Under the pieces are notes generated by a model, which worked only from the letters and a program-made list of their open reading frames with translations, was not told the DNA's origin and searched no databases. Shown here piece after piece: positions 12,149 through 12,928 of a stretch of 12,928 nt of DNA. Position 1 is the stretch's first letter, and each line of letters opens with the position of its first letter. Origin of the DNA: Thermoplasmata archaeon. GTDB lineage: Archaea; Thermoplasmatota; Thermoplasmata; Lutacidiplasmatales; UBA184. A program made the translations under genes and the position numbers. The stretch spans positions 1 through 12,928 of the forward strand of contig JASHPV010000037.1 of NCBI GenBank assembly GCA_030037875.1. Direction: 5' to 3'.

Positions 12149-12156
12149 TCTTTAAG
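12149..12156 (-). promoter_or_regulatory. TATA-like element of the CxxC-protein/DedA unit
   Basis: The minus strand reads CTTAAAGA. Its centre is about 26 bases from the tandem GTG/ATG start at 12127/12124. It lies in the 93-bp gap after the upstream membrane-protein gene and probably drives both the small protein and DedA. Confidence 0.55.
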
Positions 12157-12220
12157 CCATCCGGGCCTCCGCACCACTGCGCGAAAGCTGTGCGGGGGGC
12201 CGGGCTCGCAGGGGGTCAGA

Positions 12221-12841
12221 CTAGGCGTCCGAGTCGGCGTCCGTCTCTTCGCCGGACGTGTCCGGAGGAGCGCCTTTCTTGGGAGGAGTCTTCTTCAGGA
12301 TATCGTCGCTGATCTGGTCAAGTTCTTTCATCAGCTTGTCGATGTCCGGCTCCGACTCGTCCATCGGGGGAGGCGAGACGGCGCCGACGGTCGCCGGCGC
12401 GGCCGGCTCGGCCCATTCGGGACCGGTCTCGGCAGGGGCCGCTTCATCGTACGTCGACACGGCTGCTGCGCCGCCGACGGCGGCTCCCGCCGGAGCGAGG
12501 CCACCGGCCCCGCCGGTCGTGTCCATTCCCGGGCCGGTGCCCGGGCCGCCTCCGGGCGTCTCTTGCCAGGCGGCGACGCCACCGGCACCGCCTCCGCCTC
12601 GCTTCTTCCGCCGCTGGAAGATCATGAGGCCGACGATCGCCGCGACGATGGCGGCGACAAGCACGCCAATGAGGGCGTACTCGAGGGTGGTGTTGGCAGG
12701 CATCGTGCTCGTGTACTGGGAATTGACCTGAGCGGACACGACGCCGACATTCGGAGTCAGGGCCGCGACGACGATGACCGCCAGCATCGCCGCCCCGAGA
12801 ATCGTTGGAATCAAGCGGCGGGCCCAGTGGGGAGATTTCAT
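12221..12841 (-). CDS. Two-helix membrane protein with Gly/Ala/Pro-rich acidic cytosolic tail
   Basis: I do not recognise a family. From ATG 12841 the product has 206 residues. A hydrophobic segment at about 10-30, preceded by K2, R8 and R9, resembles a signal peptide ending VSA-Q at 37/38. A short outer stretch with one N-T-T sequon (N50) follows, then a second membrane helix at 55-75 stopped by QRRKKR (76-81). The positive stop suggests that the remaining 125 residues are cytosolic. Residues 82-165 are low-complexity Gly/Ala/Pro. Residues 166-184 could form a charged amphipathic helix (DIDKLMKELDQISDDILKK), and the end is acidic (EETDADSDA). A GTG at 12874 would add 11 residues, but the ATG gives the better signal peptide. 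The tail could tether or recruit a cytosolic partner; this is inference only. Confidence 0.72.
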   Translation of the reverse strand: MKSPHWARRLIPTILGAAMLAVIVVAALTPNVGVVSAQVNSQYTSTMPANTTLEYALIGVLVAAIVAAIVGLMIFQRRKKRGGGGAGGVAAWQETPGGGPGTGPGMDTTGGAGGLAPAGAAVGGAAAVSTYDEAAPAETGPEWAEPAAPATVGAVSPPPMDESEPDIDKLMKELDQISDDILKKTPPKKGAPPDTSGEETDADSDA

Positions 12842-12848
12842 GCGGGTA

Positions 12849-12863
12849 GACCGGAGACCGGTC
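12849..12863. repeat. Perfect 6+6 bp inverted repeat just upstream of the membrane-protein start
   Basis: GACCGG-AGA-CCGGTC has perfect 6-base arms and a 3-base spacer. It sits between the TATA-like element at 12885-12894 and the ATG at 12841. The predicted transcription start (about 12864) falls at its edge, so it would occupy roughly the first 15 bases of the mRNA. It may be an operator over the start site or a 5' hairpin. Confidence 0.5.
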
Positions 12864-12884
12864 AGAATAACCACGACTGTGGAG

Positions 12885-12894
12885 GCATATTAAG
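12885..12894 (-). promoter_or_regulatory. TATA-like element of the two-helix membrane-protein gene
   Basis: The minus strand reads CTTAATATGC in an otherwise GC-rich context. Its centre near 12890 predicts transcription starting near 12864 and a leader of about 23 bases without a Shine-Dalgarno sequence. A weaker GGTTATTC near 12865-12872 would give a leaderless message starting at the ATG and cannot be excluded. Confidence 0.5.
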
Positions 12895-12928
12895 ACTATC
12901 GCGTTCTGAGCGACTTTTCGGTGTTCTG

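Noticed and set aside
1..12928. CRISPR array, insertion sequence, tRNA or rRNA gene, or defence island.
   Set aside because: I saw no regular direct repeats, transposase motifs, tRNA-like cloverleaf or defence-gene domains. All long frames with family motifs are housekeeping or membrane proteins.

Overview
The window is high-GC archaeal DNA, most likely from an uncultured member of the Thermoplasmatota. Three things point there. The ribosomal proteins uS12 and uS7 and the EF-2 are archaeal, and the EF-2 closely resembles my recollection of Thermoplasma EF-2 along its length. A family-4 uracil-DNA glycosylase sits beside an archaeal family-B DNA polymerase. Several start codons have a TATA-like element about 25 bases upstream and no Shine-Dalgarno sequence, which is the archaeal leaderless layout. 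The assignment rests on recognised protein families, not on a phylogeny.

Layout. (1) Positions 1-3253, minus strand: a translation operon rps12-rps7-fusA. The first two genes overlap by ATGA, and fusA runs off the left edge lacking roughly its last 25 codons. (2) 3254-3436: a divergent intergenic region with the rps12 TATA box and a perfect 8+8 palindrome. (3) 3437-7605, plus strand: a YdjM/DUF457-type membrane metal-dependent hydrolase, a family-4 UDG and PolB. The UDG stop codon forms part of the likely polB TATA box. (4) 7589-9773, minus strand: an EamA/DMT-type transporter overlapping polB tail to tail by 17 bp, then purM (AIR synthetase). (5) 9824-11185, plus strand: dihydroorotase (pyrC), divergent from purM and with the only textbook Shine-Dalgarno sequence seen here. 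(6) 11182-12841, minus strand: a DedA-family membrane protein whose stop shares a palindromic CTAG with the pyrC stop, a small CxxC protein of unknown function, and a two-helix membrane protein with a long Gly/Ala/Pro-rich acidic tail.

The genes are mainly housekeeping: translation, replication and uracil repair, and one step each of purine and pyrimidine synthesis. Membrane proteins lie between them. Packing is very tight: both convergent gene pairs overlap, and no non-coding stretch exceeds about 185 bp. I see no mobile element, CRISPR array, RNA gene or convincing new multigene system. The most interesting signals are two substitutions in near-invariant EF-2 GTPase motifs, the stop codon/TATA fusion between udg and polB, the overlapping convergent stops, an unusual polymerase tail, and two dyad elements at promoters.
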